Below the pieces are notes generated by a model that was not told the origin of the DNA, searched no databases, and was given only the letters and a program-made list of their open reading frames with translations. A DNA stretch of 64,000 nt, from contig OX388313.1 of assembly GCA_947579605.1 (NCBI GenBank), positions 1,302,001-1,366,000 of the forward strand. The letters are read 5' to 3'. The position numbers and the translations under genes were made by a program. Positions 30,597 through 42,429 of the stretch are shown in pieces; the stretch's first letter is position 1; every line of letters begins with the position of its first letter. This DNA is from Athripsodes cinereus (Eukaryota > Arthropoda > Insecta > Trichoptera > Leptoceridae).

Positions 30597-30780
30597 CTTC
30601 TTCTTCTCCTACGTATACCATATCAAGTCCCCCCGACTTTGGCGATCATTTTGTGGAAAGCCTTTCTTTCCTGCGCAACCCGGAACAACTCCTCCATCCG
30701 TCGTATTCCGGTCCATTCATGACGTCATGACGTCTGCCTCCTGCCCATTGCTCCTTGACTAGACCCTCAGTCTTGCCTTG
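30597..30780 (-). mobile_element. LINE-B 3' end, short copy
   Basis: CTTCTTCTTCTCCTACGTAT, then AAGTCCCCCCGACTTTGGCG, CGCAACCCGGAACAACTCC and ATTCCGGTCCATTCATGACG are the inverted LINE-B end (coding for the TG-xx-M-E-E-L-F and VGGT region). The boundary near CAGTCTTGCCTTGTATTATT is shared with the copy at 42430. Confidence 0.75.
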
Positions 30781-31884
30781 TATTATTAGTTAGAGCCTTA
30801 TACATAATATTTTTTGTTTTGCAGATTTGAAGGACATTAATTTGTTTTTTAGGATTTTTATTTCTTTAACAGGTATGTAGGGTGTGGCATTAGTAGACAA
30901 GAGACCATTAGCATCATGTGGGGTACACCATTTTATAAGTATTTTACTATATCACATTTATACAAAGTTTTCTTGGATTCCACATTATATAATTATGAAT
31001 ACAACTTAAATAAACAGTACAATATTAAATAATATTACGTCAAACAATAATAACGATTGGAATTCTAGTATATTTATTTGAAATTATTAATATTTAGAAT
31101 TTTGAGAAAAATTGTACTGCACTACCTTTAAGGTCAATGTCTCCAAGATGTCCGATTGGTTTTGTCAATTTGACAATCATTTCCTGACCAAAATCGGGTA
31201 AAAATACCAAGCAATTAATATTCCTAACAGTATTCAACAACAAAACAAGGTATGTATAAGAAATGTTGTATATGAATATTCCATCAATACTTTTGTCTGG
31301 TTTAAATATGACAGTACTGGAATCCTTAGTAGGCGGTATAAAAGAGAGAACAATACCAAATGGAGAGATTACTAATTTGGTGAATGTATACGCATGAAAG
31401 AGACAAATACTATTTTGTGATTGTTTTCTATAGTGACGGTATGAAGTTGAAGGTCGTGGTGACTGGTACAGAGTGCCGCAATGAGTAGCACTGTATATAC
31501 TCCTATAAAATTATATAATGTAATACTAAATACATCTCATATTGTTTATAGTAATTTTAATATTATTTTTCTATTTTGTAATAGTACCTATATATATAAG
31601 TATAATGTCTCCGCAGAATTCTCAGCACAAAATCATTGACTTCCTTAGACTGACAACTCCGTACAACTTTGTTGTAAAATTGTGTTACAAAATTAAAAAT
31701 AATGATAGGCATATCTTTGAAAATAATATTATTATGTTGTTTCACTCCATGGCAAAAGTCTCCTTCCTGCAAATGCTGAAGTATTGGACACTAACTTAAT
31801 GGAAGTGGTAGGGTAACATGTATGCAGAAACGTGACTTATCTGAAAACCATGATTTGGTCACAATCAACTGAAGAGTGATATGA
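30781..31884. other. AT-rich sequence; possible MITE-1 end
   Basis: ATGTCTCCAAGATGTCCGAT then TGGTTTTGTCAATTTGACA at about 31138-31178 resembles an inverted MITE-1 terminus. Overlapping ORFs at 31542-31799 on both strands are not supported. Confidence 0.4.
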
Positions 31885-31985
31885 ACTGTGGCTCATACGT
31901 AGAGCTGAAAAGACTGGCGGAGAATAGAGACGAATGGAGAAGAAAAACCAAACTCGTTGCAGACCAATCCAATGGATTGTAACTC
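31885..31985 (+). pseudogene. RTE-like LINE protein terminus
   Basis: Plus strand reads ELKRLAENRDEWRRKTKLVA then DQSNGL and stop, matching the LAxNRxxWR style ending of RTE-like LINEs. Only about 30 codons; tail not defined. Confidence 0.55.
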
Positions 31986-33654
31986 ATTATATATATAACG
32001 TGAAGATTAATTTCTAGGAAACTGTACAATTTTTACCATATTGAACTATGATAAAGCATGAACTGTTTTATTCACCAATAAATTGCCAAATTTGCAGCTT
32101 AGTTGTGGCTAGAAAATCATTTATAAATTGCAAGAAAAAATACTTATTTGCTTGTTTCGAACAACTGCTGAAAAAGCTACAAAAACTATTAAAATATACG
32201 CATAACTAGACACTGAGGCAATCCAGCAGGTGATTGGAGAAGATATTTCAATGCGACAATCGAAAAACACAACATTCATTGACTTTTACACTAATAGATA
32301 TCGGAACTACATTCAAATTCGAAGTTTGAATTATTTTTTATCTACAATGTTATGTAGTACATAATGTTATTAATGTTTAACAATAAAGATAACATATTAC
32401 AATGTTAAATAATGAACTTAACAATGAAATGCGTTGTTTGAAACTCGAATAACCTTTCCAGATAAGACTGTTTAAACAAACTATCGCTTTGTTTTCACTT
32501 CTAAATACAAAGTGTATCTATTATAAATAAACATTCATAAACAAATGTTTGCAATTTTGTGATCAGTTTGCAGAAAGGGTTCTGTTTTGAAACTTTACAA
32601 AATACAGGAATCATAACCATCGGATCTATCAGATCATAGCATCCAGGTGACTCGTCACCTCATCCAGTCGATCTTATATTTACTAAAATCAAGGATCTCG
32701 ATCTCAACATCAATAGCCTTTCGTTTAATATCAATTAAAAATTAAATGTTGTTGATTTGATTACATTTGTAATCGATAGACACAATTCAAGTGACACTTT
32801 TCCGTCCAGTTTTTTTGCGGTTTGACACGGCTACTATTCACAGGGGCACGTGGTTTTTCCAAGAAATATACTTATATATTTTCTCCAGATAATTAATTAT
32901 TATTATGTCCCCATTAGCTCTTTTCCATCCATCCTTGGACAAAAACATCATACCTAATCTTTCACATCTGTTCTTACTATCCTGCATTCACGTCACTCCT
33001 GCGCGGTTCATTTTATTTCATGTGACCATCTAGTCTGTGATCTCCTCACACTTCGTAACAGCATAAAACTTTTATTTTATTATATATATATTTCTATTTT
33101 TTTTTCATAACATGAATCATTGTTGATCAATTTTGCAGTATGAGCATTCGTGTCTTTTATTTCAATGATAAAGAAAACACTCACAGTAAGTGCTAAATAA
33201 ATTCTCTCATAGAATTACTAAGAACATTGTAATATAATATGAGCCATATTTATTATGCGATTCGTTTTGTTCGTCCGAAAAGCACGTACAGAGTCGGAAA
33301 AATATTTTAAATATAGATACTAAAGTAGGTACTACATGCATAAGGCTGGTTGTATTAGTGTATTGACGTATTAGAATATATTATTATAATGTCCGATGCT
33401 TTGAAAAATGTCAAAGTGTCCGCTATAGAAACGTGATTATTACCAATGCGGAAAACTCATTATTTCATCATCTTGCGTGTATGGTAATCATTTGAACACT
33501 TTGAGGTCACAAAACGGTTTTCGCTAATCGTCACTAATTTGTCAATGATTTTTCTTCGCTTTTGAATTTGTAGGGTTGGCCTAAGGAATCCATTTGCTTT
33601 CATGACTCCTATCTCACACTTGGGAATGCTAAAATCTGGGGACTTCTATTTATC
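31986..33654. other. AT-rich sequence, nothing assigned
   Basis: No gene, RNA or repeat recognised on either strand. Confidence 0.5.
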
Positions 33655-33772
33655 TTCAAGTGTCAGATGCCGGCAAACTCTCTTTTCACGACACAAGTTT
33701 TTAGCTTACTGTGACAGTGTATAAGGTTTTATTTGGGTTTATGACAAAACCCAGATATATCATTAAAAAAAA
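33655..33772 (+). mobile_element. tRNA-derived SINE, family 2, head missing
   Basis: GCCGGCAAACTCTCTTTTCA, then CGACACAAGTTTTTAGCTTA, AGGTTTTATTTGGGTTTATG and AAAACCCAGATATATCATT match the body of the 55690 copy. The tRNA-like head with A and B boxes is absent (5' truncation). Confidence 0.75.
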
Positions 33773-35117
33773 CTGTTCTTTGAGTGGTTGGCTGGCCAAT
33801 ACCGCCTCATGGATTTTTTTTATAGGAATCATGTAGTCCTTTTTGAAGTAAGTATTATTATTTTGAGAATTTTGTCAAATATTTCGATTTTTCATTCTAT
33901 TAGTGTTGTGTTTTAATTGAACTTTTGAATTAATTTCAAGTTTCCCAAGAGAAGGAAGAATTGAACGACACTTACTCATATCCTTGTATACACATCTCGT
34001 TTCCTTCATTGTCATACAGTTTTTCATGCATTCGTCCTGTAGTAGCTGGTTTATATGATCTCGTAAATTTCAACTATCCAGTTTAATATACCAACAACTT
34101 TAGTTTTTTTTTAAAGATTATTCTGGATTTCTGGCTTATTACTTGTAGGAAGTGATATTTTTTTCAATTCCACAAACAAACAAAAAATCTAAAATATGAG
34201 TTATTTATATTAAAAGCACATTCTTTGTTTTGAGTTCTCGGTAAACTAGCATACTGCTTGAAAACTTTAACGTGACACATCTTGGAATATTAGAATTTCG
34301 AATTGTTGCTTTATTGAACTGGTGAGTTGATTCAATTCTTGGACAGCCACATCTCGGAGCACCATTCCTCTCAGCCACGTATATTTCTCATCAAGATCTA
34401 CCTACATCAAAACTTTACATCTGCAAATTGATTTGCACAATTTATTTATCTGTTGACCCTATTCATTGGACGACCAAATTTCAGGTACTATCTGCTACTA
34501 ATAAATTTCTTTTCTGTTATTTCCTATTGTTTGTTTGCACTTGTCTTTATTATCATTATAATAATTATATGGTAAATGTGAAATATTGCAAAGTGTCTCT
34601 TAATAATATAATAAGATTATTTATATACATACGTCATTTTGTGCTAATTTGTCGTTCTCAATCTGTGTAATGGAGAAAAAAATACTTATACCAACCGTTG
34701 GTTGTATTGTTTTTATAATTATTAAATTACAGTCGCGAATTTAGTTCAAGTATTTATGTATCACAATTGTTCCTTGTTATTACAATTGCTGAGAATATTA
34801 AACCAGAATTCGATATAATTCGATATTGTCATATTATTTTCATCTATTGTTTATTAAGTGGGCTGTAGAGTTTCTTCTGGTTGTGTTCATGTACATACTT
34901 ATGTTTACTTTACTGTACAGATGTTTACTACCTATCTCCATTGCAAATCATTGAGGTATTATTCTCTATTCTATTTGCTTCTATAGAGTTAACTGAAATT
35001 TCATTCCCAAGTTTTAGAAAGTGAATTTTAATTTGAAACAAACTTATTCATGTATTTATTAAAAGTTAATTTTAAATACGATCAATCCGTGTGACTTTAC
35101 TTAATTCCAAATATAAA
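33773..35117. other. AT-rich sequence with one dispersed repeat
   Basis: Includes the 34105-34240 repeat described separately. An 80-codon ORF at 34428-34670 has no motif. Otherwise nothing recognised. Confidence 0.45.
34105..34240. repeat. dispersed repeat, copy 1 (pair with 61545)
   Basis: GGATTTCTGGCTTATTACTT, GTAGGAAGTGATATTT and TTCAATTCCACAAACAA are closely matched, in the same orientation, at 61560-61625; similarity continues to TTAAAAGCACATTCTT. Shorter ATTCAATTCCACAAATAAATATTTC pieces (core 20 bases or less) occur at about 7733 and 6509. Confidence 0.55.
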
Positions 35118-35313
35118 TAAAACCTTATAGGAGCGTTGCTTTACAAGCATCAAGTTTGAGAAGTGTTTCAAGGATTGGAAGAAGCGCTAGAACAAGTACA
35201 TTATATCTAACGGAGACTATTTTGAAGGTGACAACGTAAATGTAGGCGAATAAATATACTGTATATCTTTTTCAAAAAACGAAATTTCCCATTTTTTTCT
35301 GAACACACCTCAT
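35118..35313 (+). pseudogene. mariner transposase C-terminus and 3' TIR relic
   Basis: From about 35158 one frame reads EKCFKDWKKR, stop, NKYIISNGDYFEGDNVNVGE, stop. The FxxWKKR...YFEGD pattern is the C-terminus of a mariner transposase subfamily. About 50 bases on lies GAAATTTCCCATTTTTTTCT then GAACACACCTCATA, resembling a mariner 3' terminal inverted repeat. One in-frame stop replaces a likely tryptophan. The rest of the element is missing. Confidence 0.75.
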
Positions 35314-37462
35314 ATGAATTAGGAAGCCATTCTTATCTTGCGATGGAGTTATGTACAGATAATTGGAAGTCCTAAACAATATTTTAAAAAGGTGCATTAA
35401 TATTCTAAATATGTCCATTTGTATATCTATACCGTAAAAATTTCTTCTGAAATTAAGACAGCCGATAGTAGACTATTTATATGTTAGGACATATAAAATA
35501 TTCCCGATATTGCGTTGTCACTTCGAATGTCGCACTTAAATAGACAACTACGCTCGTGGCGAAGAGAAAAGGAAAAAACTTCGTCACGTGCGATCATAAT
35601 TATTATTCGAAGAAAAGCAGATATTTAAAAAGTGAAGTTTTCTGTTCACCAAAACATCGACAAATTGTATTGTTACTGAGGATGGAACAAGTAGTTCTGA
35701 AAACGTTTTAACTGAATAAAGTTATTCTAGTGGAAAGTACAAAGTTTCTTTTATTTTAAATTAATAATAGACAAATTGATTATAAAGAACAATGCCAACG
35801 TAAAAGAATAATAACATATTGATTTGATATTATTTAGGCTTGGGTAATTGTACTATTTTTGTTGTTTCCATTATCTGAATCTATACTATACATATTATAG
35901 CCGAAAGGTCTGATAATCACGTATTATAATTCACAATAATATGCATATTATAATAATAAGTATTGTCAGAAATCAATCTTCTGTTAATAGTACGTATACA
36001 GTGCCTGCACAAGTTTAAATATTTAATATGTTGTTTTATTGTCTGTTCGGAATAATCCTTTCACTCTCATTTCTGTAACTTTCCCTTCAATATAATAACA
36101 ATGCACGTGTTCTTGTCTATTTATTTATACCCAGCTGTGTTAAGATTGGTGCATTAATATTTTGTGTTTAAGTTTGAAATACGTATGGCTATTTTCAAGG
36201 CACCGATAAAATTTTATTAAGTAGAGTTAAATGGCAGCACTTGGTGCCCCTGGTGATTCTATGGCTATTATACTGGCGTTGCTGCATACTCTAGATCTGC
36301 ATTTGACTTTATTGCTGAGATTATGCATTATCCATTGACCAATTCATATTGATTTCTGGAATTCAGTCTTCACAATATGACAAACTTAGTTGATTGTATG
36401 CAATAGTCTCATAATCTTTAAACTATAGACAACTTTGTCACCACCCATCACAATGATCCAAGATGAAAATATATTTCTAGCCATAAAAAGTGCACAGTGT
36501 AACTCGAATTTAATTCATATATATATATATATATATATATTTTTTTGAATATTTTGAAATAAACAAATGCAGATTTGACGATCTTAGATATAAAAATTTA
36601 GAACGCACTAATTGTGTCATCAAATTCCCAACGAAACCAGAATCGTTGTCTTAAATTTGATGACTTCATTATTTATTAAATGGTTGATTTTGTCACAATT
36701 TGCCGGTCTGAATTAAGTAAGTTCTCATTATCTACAACCCAATTTAGTAAGTAAAGCACCAGAGTTTTTCGTTGCATGATCCAGATTTGGAAGACATTGT
36801 ATAAAAAATAATTATTTTATTAAAATGAAATCAAATTAGGGCATGCATAGTTGTCTGTGATATTTTGTATGTTGTCATAACATTATCCATACCGCAAGTG
36901 CGGATATCCTCTGAACAAATATAGTTATGTCATTAGTAATTTGTATTGTTTATTGTTACATAGCGTCGTGCTAATCTCTTCCTTATAAGATGTTCACACC
37001 AGCTGCGCTGGGATCACAGTCTTCACATGATAATTTTACGCTCATTAAATATCAATTAAACATTTTTTTTTAAATCTCATTAAACAGTAGTAATTATCGA
37101 GATTATCAATGCGCAAGTAAAATTCCTTATTTTTTTGCCTTGCAACATTCTTCTTTGTTCTCATATGATTTTTACTCGTAACCAGAATCGTAGGTGTTCA
37201 CCTAATAATTAATTGTTTGTGTGTGAGTATTCCATCGATTAATTCTTAGAGTTACGACATTTCCTTCGGGTTAGAATACTTGGATGCAGCAATTAAGAAT
37301 GATGTTTGAAAATCGCGTGAATAATTTTGTCAGGTCCAAGGATCAGAACCCTGAGGAATACCAGAAAGTCCAGCACAATTCTAGTAAATCACCTATGTAT
37401 TATAAATATGTCAGTTTTTTACTACTAAACATTTTCATATTTAATTGATATTTGACCTAAAG
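35314..37462. other. AT-rich sequence, nothing firm
   Basis: Holds an (AT)12 microsatellite at 36517-36540. No gene or named repeat recognised. Lies inside the possible intron between the two candidate exons. Confidence 0.45.
36517..36540. repeat. (AT)12 microsatellite
   Basis: Uninterrupted AT dinucleotides followed by TTTTTT. Confidence 0.95.
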
Positions 37463-37904
37463 CATGCTTGTCTAAAGTGCGGCCCACGAGCCGCATGCGG
37501 CCCAAAACACTTTGAGATGCGGCCCAAACGCAAATTATGAAAATATTTAAATTTGCTTATTTCTACTAAAAAAATTAATGTTTGCAATATTTTTCATTTT
37601 TGCAACATACAATATCGATTTGCTTGTTCAACAAAAGCAAATCCTTCCATCACATTAATTTTACATAGGTATATATGTATAATATATACATTTTTATACA
37701 TATGTTCATTTATAATTTTATACATATATATCTAATTCAAATAAAATAAATTTAATAAAAAGAAGTTATTTTATTTTAATAGAACTACATATAGGTATAT
37801 AGTTAATTTTATTTCCATTTGTTGAAAAAATATTTATGTGCGGCCCAGCATATATATTTTTTTTGCAATATGGCCCTCGTATGGTCAAAGTTTAGACACC
37901 CATG
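37463..37904. mobile_element. hAT non-autonomous element, perfect 8-bp target duplication
   Basis: Flanking ACCTAAAG at 37455-37462 and 37905-37912 is identical. TIRs: CATGCTTGTCTAAAGTGC at the left and, inverted from the right, CATGGGTGTCTAAACTTTG. GCGGCCC motifs cluster at both ends (three near the left, one at about 37844), a subterminal pattern known from hAT elements. The 442-bp interior is AT-rich without transposase; the 60-codon ORF at 37553 is chance. Confidence 0.92.
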
Positions 37905-37912
37905 ACCTAAAG

Positions 37913-39002
37913 GAAACATTAAGTTCGTTAAGGGTTATAAATCATAGTATAGCTTGTAGCATGTGTTCATACATAGTTTAAAACAATATTCGTAGTGAAA
38001 TTTCCTAATTTTACAATACTTATCGATCTCATTTTAGATTCCATTAGCATCAGCTGTTGACGCTCTAGGCTTCATTTCTATCATTGTTATAGTTTTATTT
38101 ATTTGATTTGCTTATTTGTTTTTATTTGTTCCTCGGGCTGCTGTTTATACTTTCTCAACACCTCCCAAGTGCTGATATAATTCATTGTCTTGCATCAAAG
38201 CGAGTGTTGAATCGCATTCACTAAGAAATTTACCCCGAGGGCTCTTTGTTACAATATTAGTTCTTCTACTGTAAATTGTTTTGTATAATGATGCCCTTTC
38301 TATGATAAATATTTAAGTTTTATTGTCCATTGATTTGAATTTCTTGACAATTGATCAAAACTTAAGATAAAAGCCCTATAAAGTGAAATTACACTATTGT
38401 TTTTTTTTTAAAGACGATCTACTTTAAAACTCTTGTTAATGAATCGAAAGTATTCGATATTTTTAATCTAAGCTTTCTTCTAATGAACTGGCTAATATAG
38501 GATGATAAGATGTCGAATCTTGTCTTAAGATGCAATAAAAAAATGTACTATTCTATTTTTCTTACATACTCACTCATTCATTCTTTCATGTGGGGTGGCC
38601 ATTAGACAAATTACAAGTCAAAGTTTAATTTATCGACCGACGGTTTTTGGTGAAAGTTTATATTAATAATTTATTAATACTACAAGTCGTCGTATTCTTG
38701 CCAATAAAAGTTAATACTTTCAGGATGGATCGAATGATACAGAAAAACATTATTATTAGTAGGTTCGCATTCTTTTCTGCTCTCCATTTTTGAAATGCTT
38801 TCTCAGAGAAACTTATCCACCACAGTCCAAAATCTTATGTTTATGTTGCCTTCTTCATTTAGTTATAATAAGATTGTAAACATTTCATAAACAGTATTCT
38901 GTATGCGATGCACACACAACAGCACTACATAGGTAATGTATTTTATTGTTCACTTCTGAATAATGTTGTCATTGTTTTCTGCTTTTGTCCGTGTGTGTGC
39001 AG
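37913..39002. other. AT-rich, ends in a good splice-acceptor tract
   Basis: No repeat recognised. The last 35 bases contain TTTTCTGCTTTTGTCC then GTGTGTGTGCAG, a polypyrimidine tract and AG suitable as a 3' splice site. Confidence 0.4.
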
Positions 39003-39052
39003 ATAACCCCAGCAATGCAATGATATGCGACACCATGAGAAATCATTTTTAA
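39003..39052 (+). CDS. candidate terminal exon of a host gene
   Basis: After the acceptor at 39000-39002 the frame beginning with a split codon (xAT) reads NPSNAMICDTMRNHF and then TAA at 39050-39052. If joined to the candidate exon ending at 29532 (leftover G), the split codon becomes GAT (Asp) and the frame continues without interruption. Balanced composition stands out from the AT-rich surroundings. I cannot identify the protein, and phase agreement alone happens by chance one time in three. No AATAAA was pinned downstream. Confidence 0.38.
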
Positions 39053-39149
39053 TAATGATTAGCCTACTACCAACACATTGTTAGTATTAAGTATTGTGTG
39101 AGTATTATCTTTTTTGCTGATGTTTGTTTTGTTGATCGTTGCTGCAACT

Positions 39150-39285
39150 TTTATTTATTTATTCATTCTTTACTAAACATTGATTACAATGCAATTATTT
39201 TATAGAGAAATGCATTCAAATTACATACAGAGGGCAAATTTAACTCAAAGGTGCGAACTCTTCCAACTAAACCAAAAATATTATA
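39150..39285 (-). mobile_element. LINE 3' UTR repeat (type U)
   Basis: TTTTATTTATTTATTCATTC then TATAGAGAAATGCATTCAAA, TACAGAGGGCAAATTTAACT and CTCTTCCAACTAAACCAAAA match 23440-23592 in order and orientation. Confidence 0.6.
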
Positions 39286-39295
39286 CCCTGATGGA

Positions 39296-39630
39296 ATATC
39301 ATCACGGCACATCCCACAAGTGAAGTAACAAGTACAGTAGGTATGTGATAAACATGCAAGCTGTTCTCTCCGTACCAACAAAAAAATAGATCATTTAGGA
39401 TGACTGGCAAACTGTATCGCTGAATTTAAGATGTAAAATATTAAAATATTGATGTTATTGACCGAAGGTACTTGTTGGAAGTCCATTTCAAGATAAAATT
39501 GAAAAAAAAAACACATTATGTAGTTAACTTCCAAATGACTATGACATGCTGTGTTTTTTTTTCAATTTTATCCAGTAAATATTATTTTTTGAGCATCTGC
39601 CTTTTACAGGACACTCGAAAACCATGTGTG
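39296..39630 (-). mobile_element. SINE-T copy with an internal hairpin insertion
   Basis: 3' and middle parts at 39296-39455 (ATCATCACGGCACATCCCAC, CATGCAAGCTGTTCTCTCCG, CTGAATTTAAGATGTAAAAT), then about 135 bp of foreign sequence, then the 5' side at 39590-39625 (GAGCATCTGCCTTTTACAGG then ACACTCGAAAAC). The foreign piece contains inverted repeats GATAAAATTGAAAAAAAAAA (39492) and GTTTTTTTTTCAATTTTATC (near 39553). Confidence 0.65.
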
Positions 39631-40640
39631 TTACCATATTATACGTATATAATGATCTCTTTTGGGTAATCTAGTGCTATGTAGTCTTGAAAAATACTTT
39701 TTTTGTTGGTCTTCAAAAAGACCGTTGGCTTCTGCACGAAATTTCGGGTTTACCTTGATCAAAACTGTGTGCCCTTATAAAGTTTAACATATTTTTCTAT
39801 TTGTTGCTTTATGTTAGTTCAATATCATTTTGTTGGTTTGATTTCTATATCTTCTCCCACGTAATACGATAGGCATTTACTTTCAAAGTCACAGCAATAA
39901 TTTGTTATAATATATAGACAACTTGTCCTTGACCACCGTAGATTAGAATGTCAATACACTCTTCAAACATAAACACACGACATCTTCTACTCTTGAATTC
40001 TAGTATTCGATACAAAAGTACCTCCTATATGTTTGAATTCTTGTATTTTGTTGTAGGGAAGGCCATTCTTATTGTGTGATTATTTAATCGCCTCATAAAG
40101 TATTTTACTGTTTATTGTTCAGCATTGTGATAATTTGTTCTGCGGTTTTACATGTGGATGTGTTTATTGTCATTGTACTCAATCATATTTATATAAATAA
40201 TTCAATTTAACCTTTAAAACTTAACTGAATATGCGAATAGATTATTCCGTCAGAATTTTTGGCATACCTACTAAAATCAACTCAAATATCTCCTGTCTTT
40301 AGGGTCCACTGCATCTACATATGTATGTAGGTATCTGCTTCCACCATGAATTCCTATAGTCGATTGCTACTGCTTCCAGGTCCTCTGGCAATCCCAAAAG
40401 AACTCTTTCAACTCATATGTTTAACACCTGCCCTTGCTAACTTTTAACCACTGATCTAATTTCCTCTCCCAAAGCCTCCAAATATCGTTATTTTGTGTTC
40501 CCTTTTTCGACATGCAAATCACGTGACTCAGCCATCTCATTTGCTACCTGTAGGACAGGATAATCTTATTTTTCTTCATTTTTGAGGCAATTGGATGTCG
40601 GAGACTGGATTTACTTGCCAAGAAATGTAGATGTTAACCA
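39631..40640. other. AT-rich sequence with one dispersed repeat
   Basis: Apart from the repeat at 40350-40560 nothing was recognised. Confidence 0.45.
40350..40560. repeat. dispersed repeat, copy 2 (pair with 24310)
   Basis: ACTGCTTCCAGGTCCTCTGG, AACTCTTTCAACTCATATGT and TTCGACATGCAAATCACGTG. The first two blocks match 24386-24440; the third extends past that copy. Possibly an element with coding capacity, unnamed. Confidence 0.5.
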
Positions 40641-40644
40641 CCTA

Positions 40645-40720
40645 TTCAAATAGGTTGACTAGCGGTCTTTGCACTCGCCTTGTAAGCTAGAGGTTGTGGG
40701 TTCGATTCCAGGGGCGAACA
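40645..40720 (+). mobile_element. tRNA-like SINE head
   Basis: GACTAGCGGTCTTTGCACTC (A-box-like), CTTGTAAGCTAGAGGTTG (anticodon-arm-like), then GTGGGTTCGATTCCAGGGGC with a perfect B box GGTTCGATTCC. The acceptor stem does not close as a functional tRNA, and a T-rich body follows, so I call a SINE and not a tRNA gene. Confidence 0.6.
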
Positions 40721-41365
40721 GAATGTTTCTGCTCGTTTTTGATGTTGAATTGATTGGAATGATTCATCTAGAGAACTTTGAAAATCAAAAATATAATTAA
40801 CAGGATAATCTTTCCTAGGTTTGATCTTCAAATTTGATATTCTCTTTAACCTCAAAATTAGTCCGTAGAATTGACTCATAATCTATCTCATTAATTTTCA
40901 CATCTTGACTTGATTCAACCATGTCCGTCACACTTTATCGGCTTTGAATATTCACAAGCGGTCAATCTCATTACATCCCGTTAGCTGATGTTGCCATTCT
41001 ATGAACATCAGCATAATAATAATTCAAATTCCAGCCGTTATTATTATTTATTTCGCCAAGTAAGCAACATTATAATATCAAAACATAATTATAATATTTG
41101 ACCTATTAACTAGCGACACTGCTGAGATCGTTGACTCTATTATATGTAACAATGGCGTACATATTTTTTTTTTCTAAATAAGGCAGCAGTTTAAAGGCAT
41201 TCAGACTTTTTCACTTTGTAGGATCATCCAGTGATCACTCTGGGTGATTCTACAAATTGTATAGATGTGAATAGACATTTCATCAATAATGGCCACTAGC
41301 GATGACTATCAATATGTATTGATTTCTTCCATCTAATTATTTGTGGGTTATGTATTAAGTAGGTA
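40721..41365. other. AT-rich sequence, nothing assigned
   Basis: No gene recognised; may include the body of the SINE at its left edge. Confidence 0.45.
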
Positions 41366-41888
41366 TATTCTTCTTCTTCAAATGCTTTGTCAGGCCCCCA
41401 CATGTTGGCGATCACCTCGGAGAACTTGTCCCTGTCCTGCGCTGCTCGTAACAGCTCCTTCACACACTGCCTTATAATTCGCAGCCAGGACATCTGTCTC
41501 CTACCGAGTCTTTGGCGTCCCTCAAATTTTCCCCACGCAGAAAATGACACAGATGTGAAACCTTCCGAACCTTGATGGTTGACAACAGCTCCCTGTCAAC
41601 TCTAGCTCGCCTCAGAACTTCGGTATTGATAATCATGCCTGTCCAGGTAATTCTGAGCATTCGGCGATGGAGCCACATTTCGAATGCTTCCAGTCTGTTC
41701 ATTGAATGGACTTTTAAGGTCCACGTTTCACATCCATACAATAAAACAGACCATACATAGAATTTGATCATTCTCTGACGAAGCTTCAAATTTATACTAT
41801 CATTGCAGGAGAGTGATTTCATTTTATTAAATGCAGCTCTTTGGGCCTCAATTCTGCATTCGAGTAGGTATATGTATAAAAAAATCAA
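41366..41888 (-). pseudogene. LINE-B (RTE-like) C-terminal half
   Basis: Minus-strand frame 41888-41472 contains ECRIEAQRAAFNKMKSLSCN, LRQRMIKFYVWSVLLYGCET, EAFEMWLHRRMLRITWTGMI and VRKVSHLCHFLRGEN; after one frameshift the second frame (41550-41296) continues GRQRLGRRQMSWLRIIRQC and VIANMWGPDKAFEEEE, whose Glu run is the (GAA)n tail. The order matches the same family at 21055 and 56450. A single visible frameshift makes this one of the better copies. Confidence 0.85.
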
Positions 41889-42324
41889 TTATTAATATAA
41901 TAATGTAATAAGTACCTACCTAATTATCTTTACATTTGATATTAGCCAAGACCTATCGGTGTATCTACAAATAACAAGAACTAACATGTTTCAACAGTCT
42001 ACCAAAAAAATCAATATGAATACATAATTATTTAAGACGACGTGTGTTTCCGATGGGTCTGCCACACGTGCATACAAATGTCGTCGATGTATAACGCCCG
42101 ACTGATTTACAACTAAAAGTATACATACACCTGTACAAGGCATGAGTAAATGAATACTTATTTTTATAGCACGGAAATCTCTGATAGATGATTATGATGA
42201 ATAATGTGTTTTTTTTTCAAGGATATGTTGGCTTTAATCTAAAATATGCCCCTATTTATCTCAAAGTAAGAAATATGGACGTGTCCTAAAAGTGGATCAG
42301 TTAAGTATCAAAATCAGCTCATGG
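41889..42324. other. AT-rich sequence, nothing assigned
   Basis: No gene or repeat recognised. Confidence 0.5.
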
Positions 42325-42420
42325 ACTTATTTATTTATTTATTTATTAAAATAAACGGCCTAAGCCCTTAATAGCCCCTAAGACTTATGGGAGAATCGAT
42401 TAAAAATTCTAGAGGACAAT
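42325..42420 (-). mobile_element. LINE 3' tail (GGCC-GTTTAT type)
   Basis: (TTTA)n at 42327-42348 then AAATAAACGGCCTAAGCCCT and TAATAGCCCCTAAGACTTAT: the inverse of the tail type at 10605 and 14362, with more upstream sequence. Confidence 0.55.
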
Positions 42421-42429
42421 CGGGATACC

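Noticed and set aside
40645..40720. Functional tRNA gene
   Set aside because: B box is good but acceptor and D arms do not close; a SINE-like body follows.
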